DNA of 64,000 nucleotides from Chitinibacter sp046530675 (GTDB lineage: Bacteria > Pseudomonadota > Gammaproteobacteria > Burkholderiales > Chitinibacteraceae). Positions 44,394 to 52,875 of this stretch are shown here, in pieces. Every line of letters begins with the position of its first letter. Within the stretch, counting starts at the first letter, position 1. The position numbers were made by a program, and so were the translations under genes. The stretch covers positions 372,001 through 436,000 of the forward strand of contig NZ_CP172558.1 of NCBI RefSeq assembly GCF_046530675.1, in the 5' to 3' direction. The notes below the pieces were generated by a model, which did not search any database, had not been told where the DNA came from, and saw nothing but the letters and a program-made list of their open reading frames with translations.

Positions 44394-44997
44394 GTTTAAA
44401 CGCACCCTCGTTGGAATTTTCAGTGTGTTCGCCTTTCACCATAGTGTGCAGGCGGCCGATCCGGTGGTTCTGGTTTATGGCGACAGCCTGTCGGCGGGTT
44501 ACGGCTTGAGCGCCGATCAGGCGTGGCCAATGCTGCTGGATCGGCAACTGGCGGCGCAGGGCAAAAAATACCGCGTCGTGAATGCCAGTGTCTCAGGAGA
44601 AACGACAGCTGGCGGACTGACAAGGTTCCCGGCTACGTTAAAACAACATCAACCGCAGTGGGTCATTCTGGCGCTGGGCAGCAATGACGGATTGCGCGGC
44701 TTGCCGATTGAAGCCATGAAAACCAATCTGGCGCAGATGATAGAAAAAGCACAGTCCAGCGGTGCGCGGGTTCATCTGATCGGCATGCAGATGCCACCCA
44801 ATTATGGCGCAAACTATACCCGGCAATTTGCCGCCGTGTATCAGGAGCTCGCCCGGCAATACCGGCTCAGCCTCAGTCCTTTTCTGCTTGAACCGATTAT
44901 CCGGCAGAGCAATTATTTTCAGCCCGATCAATTACACCCGACTGCTGCGGCACAACCGATTTTGCTGAAATATATTTTGCAGAATCTGAAAATATGA
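44392..44997 (+). CDS. tesA: Periplasmic GDSL esterase/lysophospholipase (TesA)
   Basis: 201 aa from ATG 44392. A signal peptide ends near VQAA (residue 22), followed by the SGNH hydrolase blocks GDSLSAGYG (Ser32), the Gly of SVSGETTAGG, LGSNDGLRG and DQLHPTAAAQP (Asp/His). It hydrolyses acyl thioesters and lysophospholipids in the periplasm. The order tesA with divergent ybbA-ybbP is the same as in E. coli. A TTG at 44356 is a less likely start. Confidence 0.93.
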   Translation: MFKRTLVGIFSVFAFHHSVQAADPVVLVYGDSLSAGYGLSADQAWPMLLDRQLAAQGKKYRVVNASVSGETTAGGLTRFPATLKQHQPQWVILALGSNDGLRGLPIEAMKTNLAQMIEKAQSSGARVHLIGMQMPPNYGANYTRQFAAVYQELARQYRLSLSPFLLEPIIRQSNYFQPDQLHPTAAAQPILLKYILQNLKI

Positions 44998-44998
44998 A

Positions 44999-45047
44999 GG
45001 GTATATCATCGTAACCATTAACAAACAATGGCTACGTCGATATACCC
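44999..45047. repeat. 49-bp GGGTAT/ATACCC palindrome, copy 17
   Basis: Exact ends; 17 of the outer 20 bases pair, the best-formed copy. It lies between the convergent tesA and dolP genes, beside a second hairpin (45051-45082). Confidence 0.92.
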
Positions 45048-45050
45048 AAG

Positions 45051-45082
45051 GAAAACCCTTGCATCAAAAATGCATCGCAGGG
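45051..45082. terminator. Hairpin between tesA and dolP
   Basis: Arms CCTTGCAT and ATGCATCGCAGGG with flanking A and T runs; a probable bidirectional terminator for the convergent genes. Confidence 0.55.
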
Positions 45083-45084
45083 CT

Positions 45085-45678
45085 TTATTTCGGCAACGCG
45101 GCCAAAGGCTGCACCAGCTTGACGACGCGGCTGACGCCAGGCACCGAAGCGGCCAGATTGGCGGCTTTGTCAGCCAGCGCCGGGTTGCTCATCCCCAACA
45201 AATACACCGTCGTGCGCTCGGTAATGACCTGAATATGAACCGATGACGGATCGCCAGCCGAAGCGAGCAAATGGCTTTTCACCAGCGTGGTAATTTGCGT
45301 GTCATTCAATTGCTGCACGGCACTGGCCACCGGCCCGACAAACAGATCGTTGTACACCCGCGTGGTCTGCGCAAAACTGCGTGCGATTTCTTCAGCACGC
45401 GCTTTGGCAGCCTCGTCCGGCACTTCACCAGTCAACAGGACAAGGCCATTAAAGGTATTGACCGACACATTCGCCTTGTCGCGCCATTCGTCTGTCAATT
45501 TGGCGTGGATTTCGGCTCCAAGCTTCGTATCCGTTTTGATCATTGCCGCCGGGCGCGGATCAGAACCGATCCACGCACCAACGGCAGCGCCCCCCACGAC
45601 GACCAGCGGCACACAGGCCGACAGGCTGGCTGCGAGCAACGCTGCGCCGGCCAGCTGTTTCAATCCGGTTCGCAACAT
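45085..45678 (-). CDS. dolP: Outer membrane BON-domain lipoprotein DolP
   Basis: 197 aa from ATG 45678; the upstream in-frame TTG is ignored. Lipoprotein signal with LSAC lipobox, then a glycine-rich VVVGGAAVGAWIGSDPR stretch and two BON domains (about 50-115 and 125-190). DolP keeps outer membrane integrity and acts at the division site. GGGAGG precedes the start, which overlaps the diaA stop as TGATG. Last gene of the lpoA-yraN-diaA-dolP operon. Confidence 0.9.
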   Translation of the reverse strand: MLRTGLKQLAGAALLAASLSACVPLVVVGGAAVGAWIGSDPRPAAMIKTDTKLGAEIHAKLTDEWRDKANVSVNTFNGLVLLTGEVPDEAAKARAEEIARSFAQTTRVYNDLFVGPVASAVQQLNDTQITTLVKSHLLASAGDPSSVHIQVITERTTVYLLGMSNPALADKAANLAASVPGVSRVVKLVQPLAALPK

Positions 45679-46268
45679 CAATCGCCTCCCAGCAGCATAA
45701 AGTCAACTGCGTCGCAGAGCGCGTGAATCGCGGTGATATGCACTTCCTGAATCCGCGCAGTACGCGGATGCGGTGCACAGATATGGACGTCATCACCCGT
45801 CAGCAAATCAGCAATCTGGCCGCCATCGCGTCCGGTGAAGGCAATCACCGTCATTTGCCGGTCGTGCGCAGCGTGAATCGCCGAAATCACGTTGGCCGAA
45901 TTGCCCGAAGTCGAAATCGCCAGCAACAAATCACCGGCACGTCCCAGCGCATGAACCTGCTTGGAGAAAATCAGATCAAAGTCGTAATCGTTGGCAATCG
46001 CCGTCAATGCCGACGAATCGGTCGTCAGTGCAATCGCTGGCAAACCCGGACGCTCGCGCTCGAAACGACCGACCATTTCGGCGGCAAAATGCTGCGCGTC
46101 AGCCGCCGAGCCACCGTTACCGCAAGCCAGAATCTTGCCGTCGGCCACCAGCGCCTGCACCATTTTTTCTGCCGCCATCGCAATGGCCGGGCTCAGCACA
46201 TCCATTGCGGCCTGCTTGGCGGCAATGCTTTCTTCAAAGTGCTGTTGTACGCGTTGAATCAAATCCAT
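45678..46268 (-). CDS. diaA: SIS-domain protein DiaA (phosphoheptose isomerase-like)
   Basis: 196 aa. SIS fold with GNGGSAADAQHFAAE, STSGNSANV and the C-terminal HITAIHALCDAVD helix. DiaA binds DnaA and promotes orderly initiation at oriC; GmhA, its sequelog, makes heptose precursors. The position between yraN and dolP favours DiaA. Sequence alone does not exclude isomerase activity. Confidence 0.85.
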   Translation of the reverse strand: MDLIQRVQQHFEESIAAKQAAMDVLSPAIAMAAEKMVQALVADGKILACGNGGSAADAQHFAAEMVGRFERERPGLPAIALTTDSSALTAIANDYDFDLIFSKQVHALGRAGDLLLAISTSGNSANVISAIHAAHDRQMTVIAFTGRDGGQIADLLTGDDVHICAPHPRTARIQEVHITAIHALCDAVDFMLLGGD

Positions 46269-46304
46269 GACTTATCCTTTATTTGATCGCCTACCGTTAA
46301 GTGC

Positions 46305-46649
46305 TTATGCGGTAATGCAGTTTTTCAGCCAGCTAATCGTCTGGCCGTCTGTTCCGTCGATACATACGGCATCAAACCGGCACGCAGGCGCTGATTTGAT
46401 ACTTTGCAAATATTGCTGGGCACTCGCCCAGAGTTTGGCCTGTTTGGCCGGCGTAATGCTGGCCGCAGCACCGCCAAAGCGGCTCGATTGGCGCATTCTG
46501 ACTTCGACAAAGACCAGCGTTGCGCCATCCACTGCAATCAGATCCAACTCACCCTGTTTACACGACCAGTTGCGTTCGACAATTTTCAAACCTTGTTGCT
46601 GCAAATACTCTGCAGCGCATTGTTCGGCGTACCGGCCTTTATCATTCAT
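46305..46649 (-). CDS. yraN: UPF0102 family protein YraN
   Basis: 114 aa, restriction-endonuclease-like fold. NDKGRYAEQCAAEYLQQQG at the start and GELDLIAVDGATLVFVEVR (E-D-ExK-like catalytic core) are family marks. A nuclease role is supposed for the family but not settled. It sits 14 bp after the lpoA-like gene in the conserved operon order. Confidence 0.9.
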   Translation of the reverse strand: MNDKGRYAEQCAAEYLQQQGLKIVERNWSCKQGELDLIAVDGATLVFVEVRMRQSSRFGGAAASITPAKQAKLWASAQQYLQSIKSAPACRFDAVCIDGTDGQTISWLKNCITA

Positions 46650-46663
46650 GACGAAGAACCGGC

Positions 46664-47788
46664 CTAATGCAGAGTTCGCACGACCATTTGCCGTGTCACC
46701 ACATTATCGCGGCCGATGTTCAGCACGCCGGTCAAACCATCGAGCTGTTCGACTTTGCCGCCTTTAGCCAAGATGGCGGCAACTTGCCAGGCATCAACCC
46801 CCAGCGCAAATAATCGTTCCAGATCGTTCGAATTGCTGCGGTTACGAATATACAGGTCATACCCGTCCTGATCAGGATTGGCCAGCCAGGGCATTTCAAG
46901 ATATTTCACACCGGCCAGATCGACCATCGCGCTTGCGCCAAGGCGGGCGGGGTAAATCTGGCTGGTCGCGTACACCGGAATCTCATTGCCAATAAATGGC
47001 CTGACCATTCGCGCCGATTTGGCGTCCATCGCCAGAAAGACCGCATCGGCGGATGTTTCAGCCAACTGCGTTTTCAACTGGCTGGCATCGCGCTTGGGAT
47101 TACCCATGGTCACCATCACCGGCTCGGAGCCGGTTTGTTCTTTCCACGTGGCAGCAAAGCCCTGCGCCTGACGCAAGGCAATCGGATCGTTGCTCAGCAA
47201 AATCAGGGGCTGGCGTAAGCCCTCTGATTGAACGAGCTGGGCGACGCCAGCAGCATCGGCCTCGACACCCAAACCAAAACTGAACAACTGGGCTTGCGGC
47301 AGAGTCGTCTGATCAAAATTATTCAGCGCGACCACCGGCACTTTCAGCTCGGTGCTGTCGGCCAGAAAATTGAGCGCCGACTTGGTCAAGGGGCCAATCA
47401 CCGCCAGCGCACCACCCTCGACGGCAGCTTTAAATTGCTGCTGAATGTCTTCTTCTTTATCCGTCGTATCAAAAACCCGCAAAGGCACTGCATCAGTGCC
47501 GCCGTGTACGCGCTCGCCCGCCAGTACACCGGCGCGAATATTATCAACCGCCGATTTGAAAGCCTTGGCCTGTCCCGGCAAGAGCAGCGCAATATAGCCC
47601 GGTTTGGCCGGCGCACTGGCATCTTGCACCTCTGCAGCAGTGGCGACAGTGGTCGAAGCGCCCAACGCACCGTATAGTAGAGCGCCTGCAAACGCGAACC
47701 TGATCGCGCGACCCGCTTGGCGGACGAGCCGCTTTGCCAGAGCAGAGACGTCCAAATGAGCCAATCCTAGGAGATTTTTCACGTGCAT
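46664..47788 (-). CDS. LpoA-like penicillin-binding protein activator (YraM family)
   Basis: 374 aa. A hydrophobic segment (FAFAGALLYGALGASTTVATAAEV, about residues 32-55) acts as signal peptide; no lipobox cysteine is seen, unlike E. coli LpoA. The rest is a periplasmic-binding-protein-like YraM domain (YIALLLPGQAKAFKSAVDNIRAG, GPLTKSALNFLAD, LFALGVDAW). It lacks the N-terminal TPR half of enterobacterial LpoA. The n-region is unusually long, so a later TTG start is possible. Its ATG directly adjoins the rsmI GTG on the other strand. Confidence 0.8.
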   Translation of the reverse strand: MHVKNLLGLAHLDVSALAKRLVRQAGRAIRFAFAGALLYGALGASTTVATAAEVQDASAPAKPGYIALLLPGQAKAFKSAVDNIRAGVLAGERVHGGTDAVPLRVFDTTDKEEDIQQQFKAAVEGGALAVIGPLTKSALNFLADSTELKVPVVALNNFDQTTLPQAQLFSFGLGVEADAAGVAQLVQSEGLRQPLILLSNDPIALRQAQGFAATWKEQTGSEPVMVTMGNPKRDASQLKTQLAETSADAVFLAMDAKSARMVRPFIGNEIPVYATSQIYPARLGASAMVDLAGVKYLEMPWLANPDQDGYDLYIRNRSNSNDLERLFALGVDAWQVAAILAKGGKVEQLDGLTGVLNIGRDNVVTRQMVVRTLH

Positions 47789-48652
47789 AAGCCTGATATT
47801 CCTGTCAGCAAGTCTGCATTATATGTGGTTGCCACGCCAATCGGTAATCTTGGTGATATGACTGCGCGCGCATTGGCCGTATTAAGTCAGGCCGATGTCA
47901 TCGCCGCCGAAGACACCCGCGTTACCGGGCAATTACTCAAACAGTTTGGCATCAATACACCGATGATGTCAGTGCGCGAACATAACGAACGCGCAATGGC
48001 CGACAAAATCATCGAACGCCTCGCCGCAGGACAAACCGTCGCCCAGGTTTCCGACGCAGGAACCCCCGCCGTTTCCGACCCCGGCGCCGTACTCGCCGCT
48101 GCGGTTCATGCCGCCGGATTTCAGGTGATTCCAGTTCCCGGCGCATCAGCGCTGACCAGCGCACTGTCGGCCAGCGGATTTAGCTGTGCGCACAGTCTGT
48201 TTTATGGCTTTTTGCCGCCCAAAAGCAAACAGCGGCGTGATGAACTCGCCAAATTGAGTGAATTGCCCTACCTCACCGTCTTTTACGAAGCACCGCACCG
48301 CATTGCCGAATGCGTCGCTGACATGGCGACAGTCTTTGGCGGCGAACGCGAAGCCGTCATGGCGCGCGAGCTGACCAAAACCTTCGAAACCATACGCCGC
48401 GCGCCACTGGCCGAGCTAGCGCAATGGATCGCCAGCGACAGTAACCAGCAGCGCGGCGAAGCCGTCATCGTCGTCAACGCCGCAGCGCCACAGGAAAAAC
48501 TTGAGGCCAGCAGTTACGACAGCCTGCTCGCGCCACTGATCGCCGAGCTACCGCTCAAGCAGGCGGTTTCGCTGGCACAAGCGATCTCAGGTGCGCCACG
48601 CAATGCACTGTATGAGCGTGCACTGGAACTGAAAAAAGCCGATTCCGAGTAA
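47783..48652 (+). CDS. rsmI: 16S rRNA C1402 ribose 2'-O-methyltransferase
   Basis: 289 aa from GTG 47783 (AGGAG 9 bp upstream). Tetrapyrrole-methylase fold with LYVVATPIGNLGDMTARAL, EDTRVTGQLL, SDAGTPAVSDPG and VFYEAPHRI. It methylates the ribose of C1402 in the decoding centre. Divergent from the yraM-type operon, the same arrangement as in E. coli; the two genes overlap by 6 bp at their starts. Confidence 0.95.
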   Translation: MHKPDIPVSKSALYVVATPIGNLGDMTARALAVLSQADVIAAEDTRVTGQLLKQFGINTPMMSVREHNERAMADKIIERLAAGQTVAQVSDAGTPAVSDPGAVLAAAVHAAGFQVIPVPGASALTSALSASGFSCAHSLFYGFLPPKSKQRRDELAKLSELPYLTVFYEAPHRIAECVADMATVFGGEREAVMARELTKTFETIRRAPLAELAQWIASDSNQQRGEAVIVVNAAAPQEKLEASSYDSLLAPLIAELPLKQAVSLAQAISGAPRNALYERALELKKADSE

Positions 48653-48659
48653 AAATCGC

Positions 48660-48688
48660 TTGCCAAAGGCCGCGCGCATCGCTAATAT
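48660..48688 (+). promoter_or_regulatory. Promoter of tRNA-Leu
   Basis: -35 TTGCCA (48660-48665) and -10 TAATAT (48683-48688) with a 17-bp spacer. Transcription would begin about 12 bp before the tRNA. Confidence 0.7.
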
Positions 48689-48706
48689 GCGCGCTCTACA
48701 GCACCT

Positions 48707-48790
48707 GCCCAGGTGGCGAAATGGTAGACGCAGGGGACTCAAAATCCCCCGCCGCAAGGTGTGTCGGTTCGAGTCCGACCCTGGGCACCA
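48707..48790 (+). tRNA. tRNA-Leu (anticodon CAA)
   Basis: 84 nt including encoded CCA. Acceptor stem GCCCAGG/CCTGGGC, anticodon stem GGGGA/TCCCC with loop CTCAAAA giving anticodon CAA, a long variable arm and the GGTTCGAGTCC T loop, as expected of a class II tRNA. Its 3' 55 bases are the left attachment repeat of the island. Confidence 0.93.
48736..48790 (+). repeat. attL: 55-bp direct repeat in the tRNA-Leu 3' end
   Basis: Identical to 53541-53595 over 55 bases from GACTCAAAATC to GGGCACCA. The island lies between them, and the repeat keeps the tRNA intact. Confidence 0.92.
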
Positions 48791-48960
48791 CTAATCAAAT
48801 CAATGGTTTAGCGACGATTCATTCGTCTCTAAGACAGAAATAAACGATTTATTGCTGCAATTTTGCTGCAGTTCATTGTTTGCTTCTGACGCCAAATTAT
48901 CCCTCATCTGCATTTCTATACTCTTGCTCCTCAAAACCAGTCTTCTGGAGTACAGCGAGT

Positions 48961-49992
48961 ATGGCTACGATTCTCAAACGCGGCGATTCCCAATGGCAAG
49001 CCACCATCCGCAAAAAAGGCTACCCTACCCAGTGCAAAACTTTTACGCTCAAACGCGAAGCCGAAGATTGGGCTAAAGCGATTGAGTCCAATATGCGTAA
49101 AGGTGTTTTTGCTGACCGCACCGAAGCCGAACAAACCACCCTTTACGATGCGTTATCCCGATACGGCCAAACAGTCACCCCCGACAAAAAAGGCCGGGTG
49201 CGCGAACTCAATCGCATTGGTTTTCTGCAAACCCAAGCCTTTAGCTTGCGTTCTTTGGCGTCGCTGACCGCCAACGATTTTGCGGCCTATCGCGACCGGC
49301 GACGCAAAAGCGTTGCGGCCAACACCGTCCGGCTGGAGCTGGCGCTGATTTCCCATGTATTTACGATTGCAAAAAAAGAATGGGGCATCGCCGTAGACAA
49401 TCCAATCCTGTTGATTCGCAAACCTAAACTGCCGCAAGGGCGAAATCGGCGTCTGACGGCCAAGAAGGAGCAGCGCCTGATGGCGGCCATCGCCGACCAT
49501 CCGTCTCCCGATGACAGCTTACGAATCGCCGTCTTGTTGGCCATTGGCACCGGCATGCGCCTGAGTGAAATTGCCTCGCTGACATGGCGGCAGATTGATT
49601 TCGACGAGCAAGTCATTGCGCTGGATGACACTAAAAATGACGACTCGCGCAACGTCCCCATGACCGAAGACATTGAGCATCTCTTGCTGAGTCGCTTCAA
49701 ATCCTATCCGACACAGCCTAAGCCGCATCAGCCGTTGCTCAGTTATCCAAGCACCAATGCGCTGAGTGCTGCGTTCCGGCGGGTGCGTGATAAAGCACGC
49801 TTGGTCAATTTTACTTTCCACGACTTGCGGCACGAAACCGCGTCTCGGCTGGCACCTCATATGCCCGCCCCGACCTTGGCCAAAGTCATGGGCTGGAAGA
49901 CGATACAAATGGCCATGCGTTACTACAATCCAACCAAGGCCGAGCTGGTGACTGCGGTTCGCGCCCAACGGCATGGAGTTATCGCCCGCTAG
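48961..49992 (+). CDS. Tyrosine recombinase/integrase of the island
   Basis: 343 aa from ATG 48961. SAM-like core-binding domain in the first 160 residues, then the catalytic domain with Arg in GTGMRLSEIASLTW, HDLRHETASRLA and the Tyr nucleophile in MGWKTIQMAMRYYNPTK. It lies 170 bp inside attL and points into the island, the usual place for a tRNA-site integrase. All catalytic residues are present. Confidence 0.93.
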   Translation: MATILKRGDSQWQATIRKKGYPTQCKTFTLKREAEDWAKAIESNMRKGVFADRTEAEQTTLYDALSRYGQTVTPDKKGRVRELNRIGFLQTQAFSLRSLASLTANDFAAYRDRRRKSVAANTVRLELALISHVFTIAKKEWGIAVDNPILLIRKPKLPQGRNRRLTAKKEQRLMAAIADHPSPDDSLRIAVLLAIGTGMRLSEIASLTWRQIDFDEQVIALDDTKNDDSRNVPMTEDIEHLLLSRFKSYPTQPKPHQPLLSYPSTNALSAAFRRVRDKARLVNFTFHDLRHETASRLAPHMPAPTLAKVMGWKTIQMAMRYYNPTKAELVTAVRAQRHGVIAR

Positions 49993-50117
49993 TCGGCCGG
50001 GATGCTCAATACCAATCCAAGCGCACCTGCGATTTGGGTACCGGGGTCATGCTTGGCTCATCACGAGGCAAACACGACCCCGGTTTATTGCTTGACCCAG
50101 CCCATTTGGCGGTCGAC

Positions 50118-50471
50118 TCAATGCAAATCGTGCTTGCCTTTCGATGCCTGTGACAGCAGTTGCTCAATCATTGCCTGCATTGCACCCCCTTCTTTCGGAT
50201 GCATGAGTTGGGCATGTTCCAATAACACTTCAGCCGTCAGTTGTCTTCGGGCATCGCTGAGGTTCTGCCGTACGGTGCTCAATTGCTGTGTATCAAACTG
50301 GGCAAAGTCGCTTAGCATACTGCAGAGCATTTCCTCTGCCGGGTAAAAATAATCCCCGCTCCGGACACTGCGCAGCATCCGGTTCATTTCTTCATCAAAG
50401 CCCGCGGCCTCTTCCCGGTTGTCCGGCAGGTAGCCAACGCTCGCAAAGCCTTCCTTGCTCTCGCGCACCAT
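50118..50471 (-). CDS. Unknown protein, perhaps truncated by the IS3 element
   Basis: 117 aa if it starts at ATG 50471 (MVRESKEGFASVGYLPDN). The frame continues upstream through HINE and KFSVPL to 50579, into the IS3 end, so the original start may have been cut off by the IS at 50487. Acidic, helical, no membrane segment, no recognised domain. The convergent position beside the integrase suggests an island cargo or accessory gene. Confidence 0.45.
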   Translation of the reverse strand: MVRESKEGFASVGYLPDNREEAAGFDEEMNRMLRSVRSGDYFYPAEEMLCSMLSDFAQFDTQQLSTVRQNLSDARRQLTAEVLLEHAQLMHPKEGGAMQAMIEQLLSQASKGKHDLH

Positions 50472-50554
50472 CTCATTGATATGTAGTGGCACACTGAATT
50501 TGGCCACCTGATTAGAGGTGTTATGCTGCACCTCGTAAGCGATTAGGTGACTCA

Positions 50555-50866
50555 ATGAACAACAAATCCAGACCCACATTCACCCCTGAATTTCGTCTCG
50601 AATGCGCGCAGCTTGTGCTCGACCAAGGCTATTCCGTGACCAAAGCCGCTCAAGCAATGAACGTCGGTAAATCAAGCATGGATAAATGGGTTCGGCAATT
50701 ACGCGAAGAACGCGCCGGCATCACCCCCAAGGCGATGCCGATGACGCCGGATCAGCTTAAAATCCGTGAATTAGAGAGGCGTATCAAGCAGATTGAGCTC
50801 GAAAAGGAAATATTAAAAAAGGCTACCGCTCTCTTGATGTCGGACTCGCTGAACAATTTAAGATAA
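50555..50866 (+). CDS. IS3-family transposase OrfA
   Basis: 103 aa. Helix-turn-helix (RPTFTPEFRLECAQLVLDQGYSVTKAAQAMNVGKSSMDKWVRQLREE) followed by a leucine-zipper-like segment (LERRIKQIELEKEILKKATALL). The motif A-AAA-AAG at 50815-50821 is in the proper phase for -1 frameshifting into orfB, giving the OrfAB transposase. Confidence 0.93.
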   Translation: MNNKSRPTFTPEFRLECAQLVLDQGYSVTKAAQAMNVGKSSMDKWVRQLREERAGITPKAMPMTPDQLKIRELERRIKQIELEKEILKKATALLMSDSLNNLR

Positions 50867-50892
50867 TTGCTCAGCTCAAGCAGAGCTACGCT

Positions 50893-51729
50893 GTGGCGCA
50901 GTTGTGCCGTGCGTTTGAAGTCCATCGCAGCAGCTTTAAAGCTTGGAAACGCACCAAGCCAATCCGGCCTGAGCAGGTGCAACGCTTAAGCAAAGTGCGC
51001 GAGCTGTTTACCGCCAGCAATGGTTCGGCAGGTTCGCGCTGTATTGCCACGATGGCCAGTGCGCAAGGTGTCCAGATGAGTCTTTATCTGGCCGCAAAGT
51101 GCATGAAAAAGCTTGGGTTTACGAGTTGCCAGCAGCCTAGTCATGCGTACAAAAAGACTGGGCGTGAGCACATTGAAGTACCGAATTTGCTAGCGCGACA
51201 GTTTGCTGTGGCCAAACCCAATCAAGTCTGGTGTGGCGATGTGACGTACATTTGGGTCGGCCATCGCTGGGCGTATTTGGCGGTCGTGATGGATTTGTTT
51301 GCCAGAAAACCCATCGGCTGGGCGATGTCGCTCTCGCCGGATAGTGATTTAACCTGCAAGGCGCTCAGTCATGCATTTGAATCCAGAGGCAGACCTAGAG
51401 GATTGATGTTCCATTCAGACCAAGGCAGTCATTACACCAGCACCAAGTTCAGGCAATTATTATGGCGCTGCCAGATTAAGCAAAGCATGAGTCGGCGCGG
51501 TAATTGCTGGGACAACAGTCCAATGGAACGCTTCTTCCGAAGCTTGAAAACGGAATGGGTGCCCGAGGTCGGCTACGGCTCATTTGCCCAGGCAGAGCGG
51601 GAAATACTGGATTACATGCTGGGCTACTACAGCCAGCTGAGGCCAAACCACCATAACGGTGGTTTGGCGCCCAACGAGGCTGAGCGCAGTTATTGGCTTG
51701 GCTATAACGATGTGGCCAAAATTAGTTGA
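50893..51729 (+). CDS. IS3-family transposase OrfB (integrase core)
   Basis: 278 aa as a free frame; it is open in the same phase back to the slippery site at 50821, so it is probably made mainly as an OrfAB fusion. DDE residues lie in VWCGDVTYIW, MFHSDQGSHY and NSPMERFFRSLKTEW. The frame is intact, so the element may be able to move. Confidence 0.93.
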   Translation: MAQLCRAFEVHRSSFKAWKRTKPIRPEQVQRLSKVRELFTASNGSAGSRCIATMASAQGVQMSLYLAAKCMKKLGFTSCQQPSHAYKKTGREHIEVPNLLARQFAVAKPNQVWCGDVTYIWVGHRWAYLAVVMDLFARKPIGWAMSLSPDSDLTCKALSHAFESRGRPRGLMFHSDQGSHYTSTKFRQLLWRCQIKQSMSRRGNCWDNSPMERFFRSLKTEWVPEVGYGSFAQAEREILDYMLGYYSQLRPNHHNGGLAPNEAERSYWLGYNDVAKIS

Positions 51730-51756
51730 CCACTACAGCCCTAGTGCATGCTTGAA

Positions 51757-52875
51757 TCAAGCAGAAAGTTCATAGGAAGTGCTGCGCCCGCCAGATTCAG
51801 ATTTATGCAGCACACCCAAATTCAGTAATTCATTAATGTCTCTCAGAGCGGTATCGGTGGAGCACTTCGCGATGGCAGCCCATTTTTTTGAGGTCAGTTT
51901 GCCGTCAAAGCCGTCCTGAAGACGATTGAGTAATTTGATCTGCCTTTCATTGAACGGAGTCGCCGACCAACGTTGCCAAAAATTGGCCTTGGTCAGCACC
52001 GCATCCAGCGTAAGCTGGGCTTGCCCTATTGCTCTGAGTAGGGTCTCAAGAAACCAACTTAGCCAGTGCGTGATATCCAGCGTGCCTTTCTGGGTTTGTT
52101 CCAATATGTTGTAATAATCACTTCTCTCACGCTGTATTTGTGCCGACAAGCTGTAAAAGCGCTGAGTATTGCCATCCGCGCGCGCCAGCAGTAAATCGCC
52201 CACCGCGCGCGCAATCCGCCCGTTTCCATCATCGAATGGATGCAGAGTCACAAACCATAAGTGTGCAATACCTGCCTTTAAAATGGCATGATCTTTAAGG
52301 TCATGGCAATTTAGCCAATCCAAAAAATGAGCCACTTCTTGTGTCAGGTATTCAGCTGGAGGTGCTTCATAATGTATTTTTTGCCGACCAATCGGACCGG
52401 AAACGACTTGTATTGGGCCATGCTCGTCCGCCCTGAACTCACCAACCCGAATGCTGCTCATTCCACTAAAGCCAGTTGGAAACAGAGCCGCATGCCAGCC
52501 AAATAAGCGACTTAATGTGAGGGCTTCAGCACTGCGAGTCGTTGCATCCAGCACCATCTCGACGACACCTTCGACGTGTCGATCTGTGGGTGCCAATGCA
52601 CCAATATCAACGCCAAGACGCCGTGCAATCGATGAACGCACGGTAGAAACATCAAAATGCTCGCCTTCGATTTCACTCGTTTTAAGGACATCTTCAGTCA
52701 ATATCTGCAGGCTGGCCTGATCGCGCAGACTCATACCTACGTCACTTAGTCGTCCAAGTAGCATACCTTGAGCACGACAAACGTCAGCTAGTGGGTTTGC
52801 TAACTCCGCCAAATCATAATGCCAATTTGGCCAATCGGAATACTGCCAGATATATTTGTAATCGCCGCTATTCAT
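51757..52875 (-). CDS. Fic-domain protein with DUF4172-type N-terminus and C-terminal wHTH
   Basis: 372 aa from ATG 52875 (ATG 52893 and GTG 52899 are also in frame). N-terminal YIWQYSDWPNWHYDLAELA is DUF4172-like. An inhibitory-helix motif TSEIEGE lies near residue 70. The Fic catalytic motif HPFDDGNGRIAR (about 212-223) is intact, so AMP transfer to protein targets is possible. The last about 60 residues (LTSKKWAAIAKCSTDTALRDINELLNLGVL) look like a DNA-binding winged helix. Two operator-like repeats cover the start region. No separate antitoxin gene is seen. Confidence 0.88.
   Translation of the reverse strand: MNSGDYKYIWQYSDWPNWHYDLAELANPLADVCRAQGMLLGRLSDVGMSLRDQASLQILTEDVLKTSEIEGEHFDVSTVRSSIARRLGVDIGALAPTDRHVEGVVEMVLDATTRSAEALTLSRLFGWHAALFPTGFSGMSSIRVGEFRADEHGPIQVVSGPIGRQKIHYEAPPAEYLTQEVAHFLDWLNCHDLKDHAILKAGIAHLWFVTLHPFDDGNGRIARAVGDLLLARADGNTQRFYSLSAQIQRERSDYYNILEQTQKGTLDITHWLSWFLETLLRAIGQAQLTLDAVLTKANFWQRWSATPFNERQIKLLNRLQDGFDGKLTSKKWAAIAKCSTDTALRDINELLNLGVLHKSESGGRSTSYELSA

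Larger units (their letters stand above)
50487..51732 (+). mobile_element. IS3-family insertion sequence (1246 bp)
   Basis: Imperfect terminal repeats: left TGGCACACTGAATTTGGCCAC, right (inverse) TGGTCAACTAATTTTGGCCAC, with 16 of 21 matches. It carries overlapping orfA and orfB joined by an A6G slippery site. No clear target duplication is visible. Confidence 0.85.
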
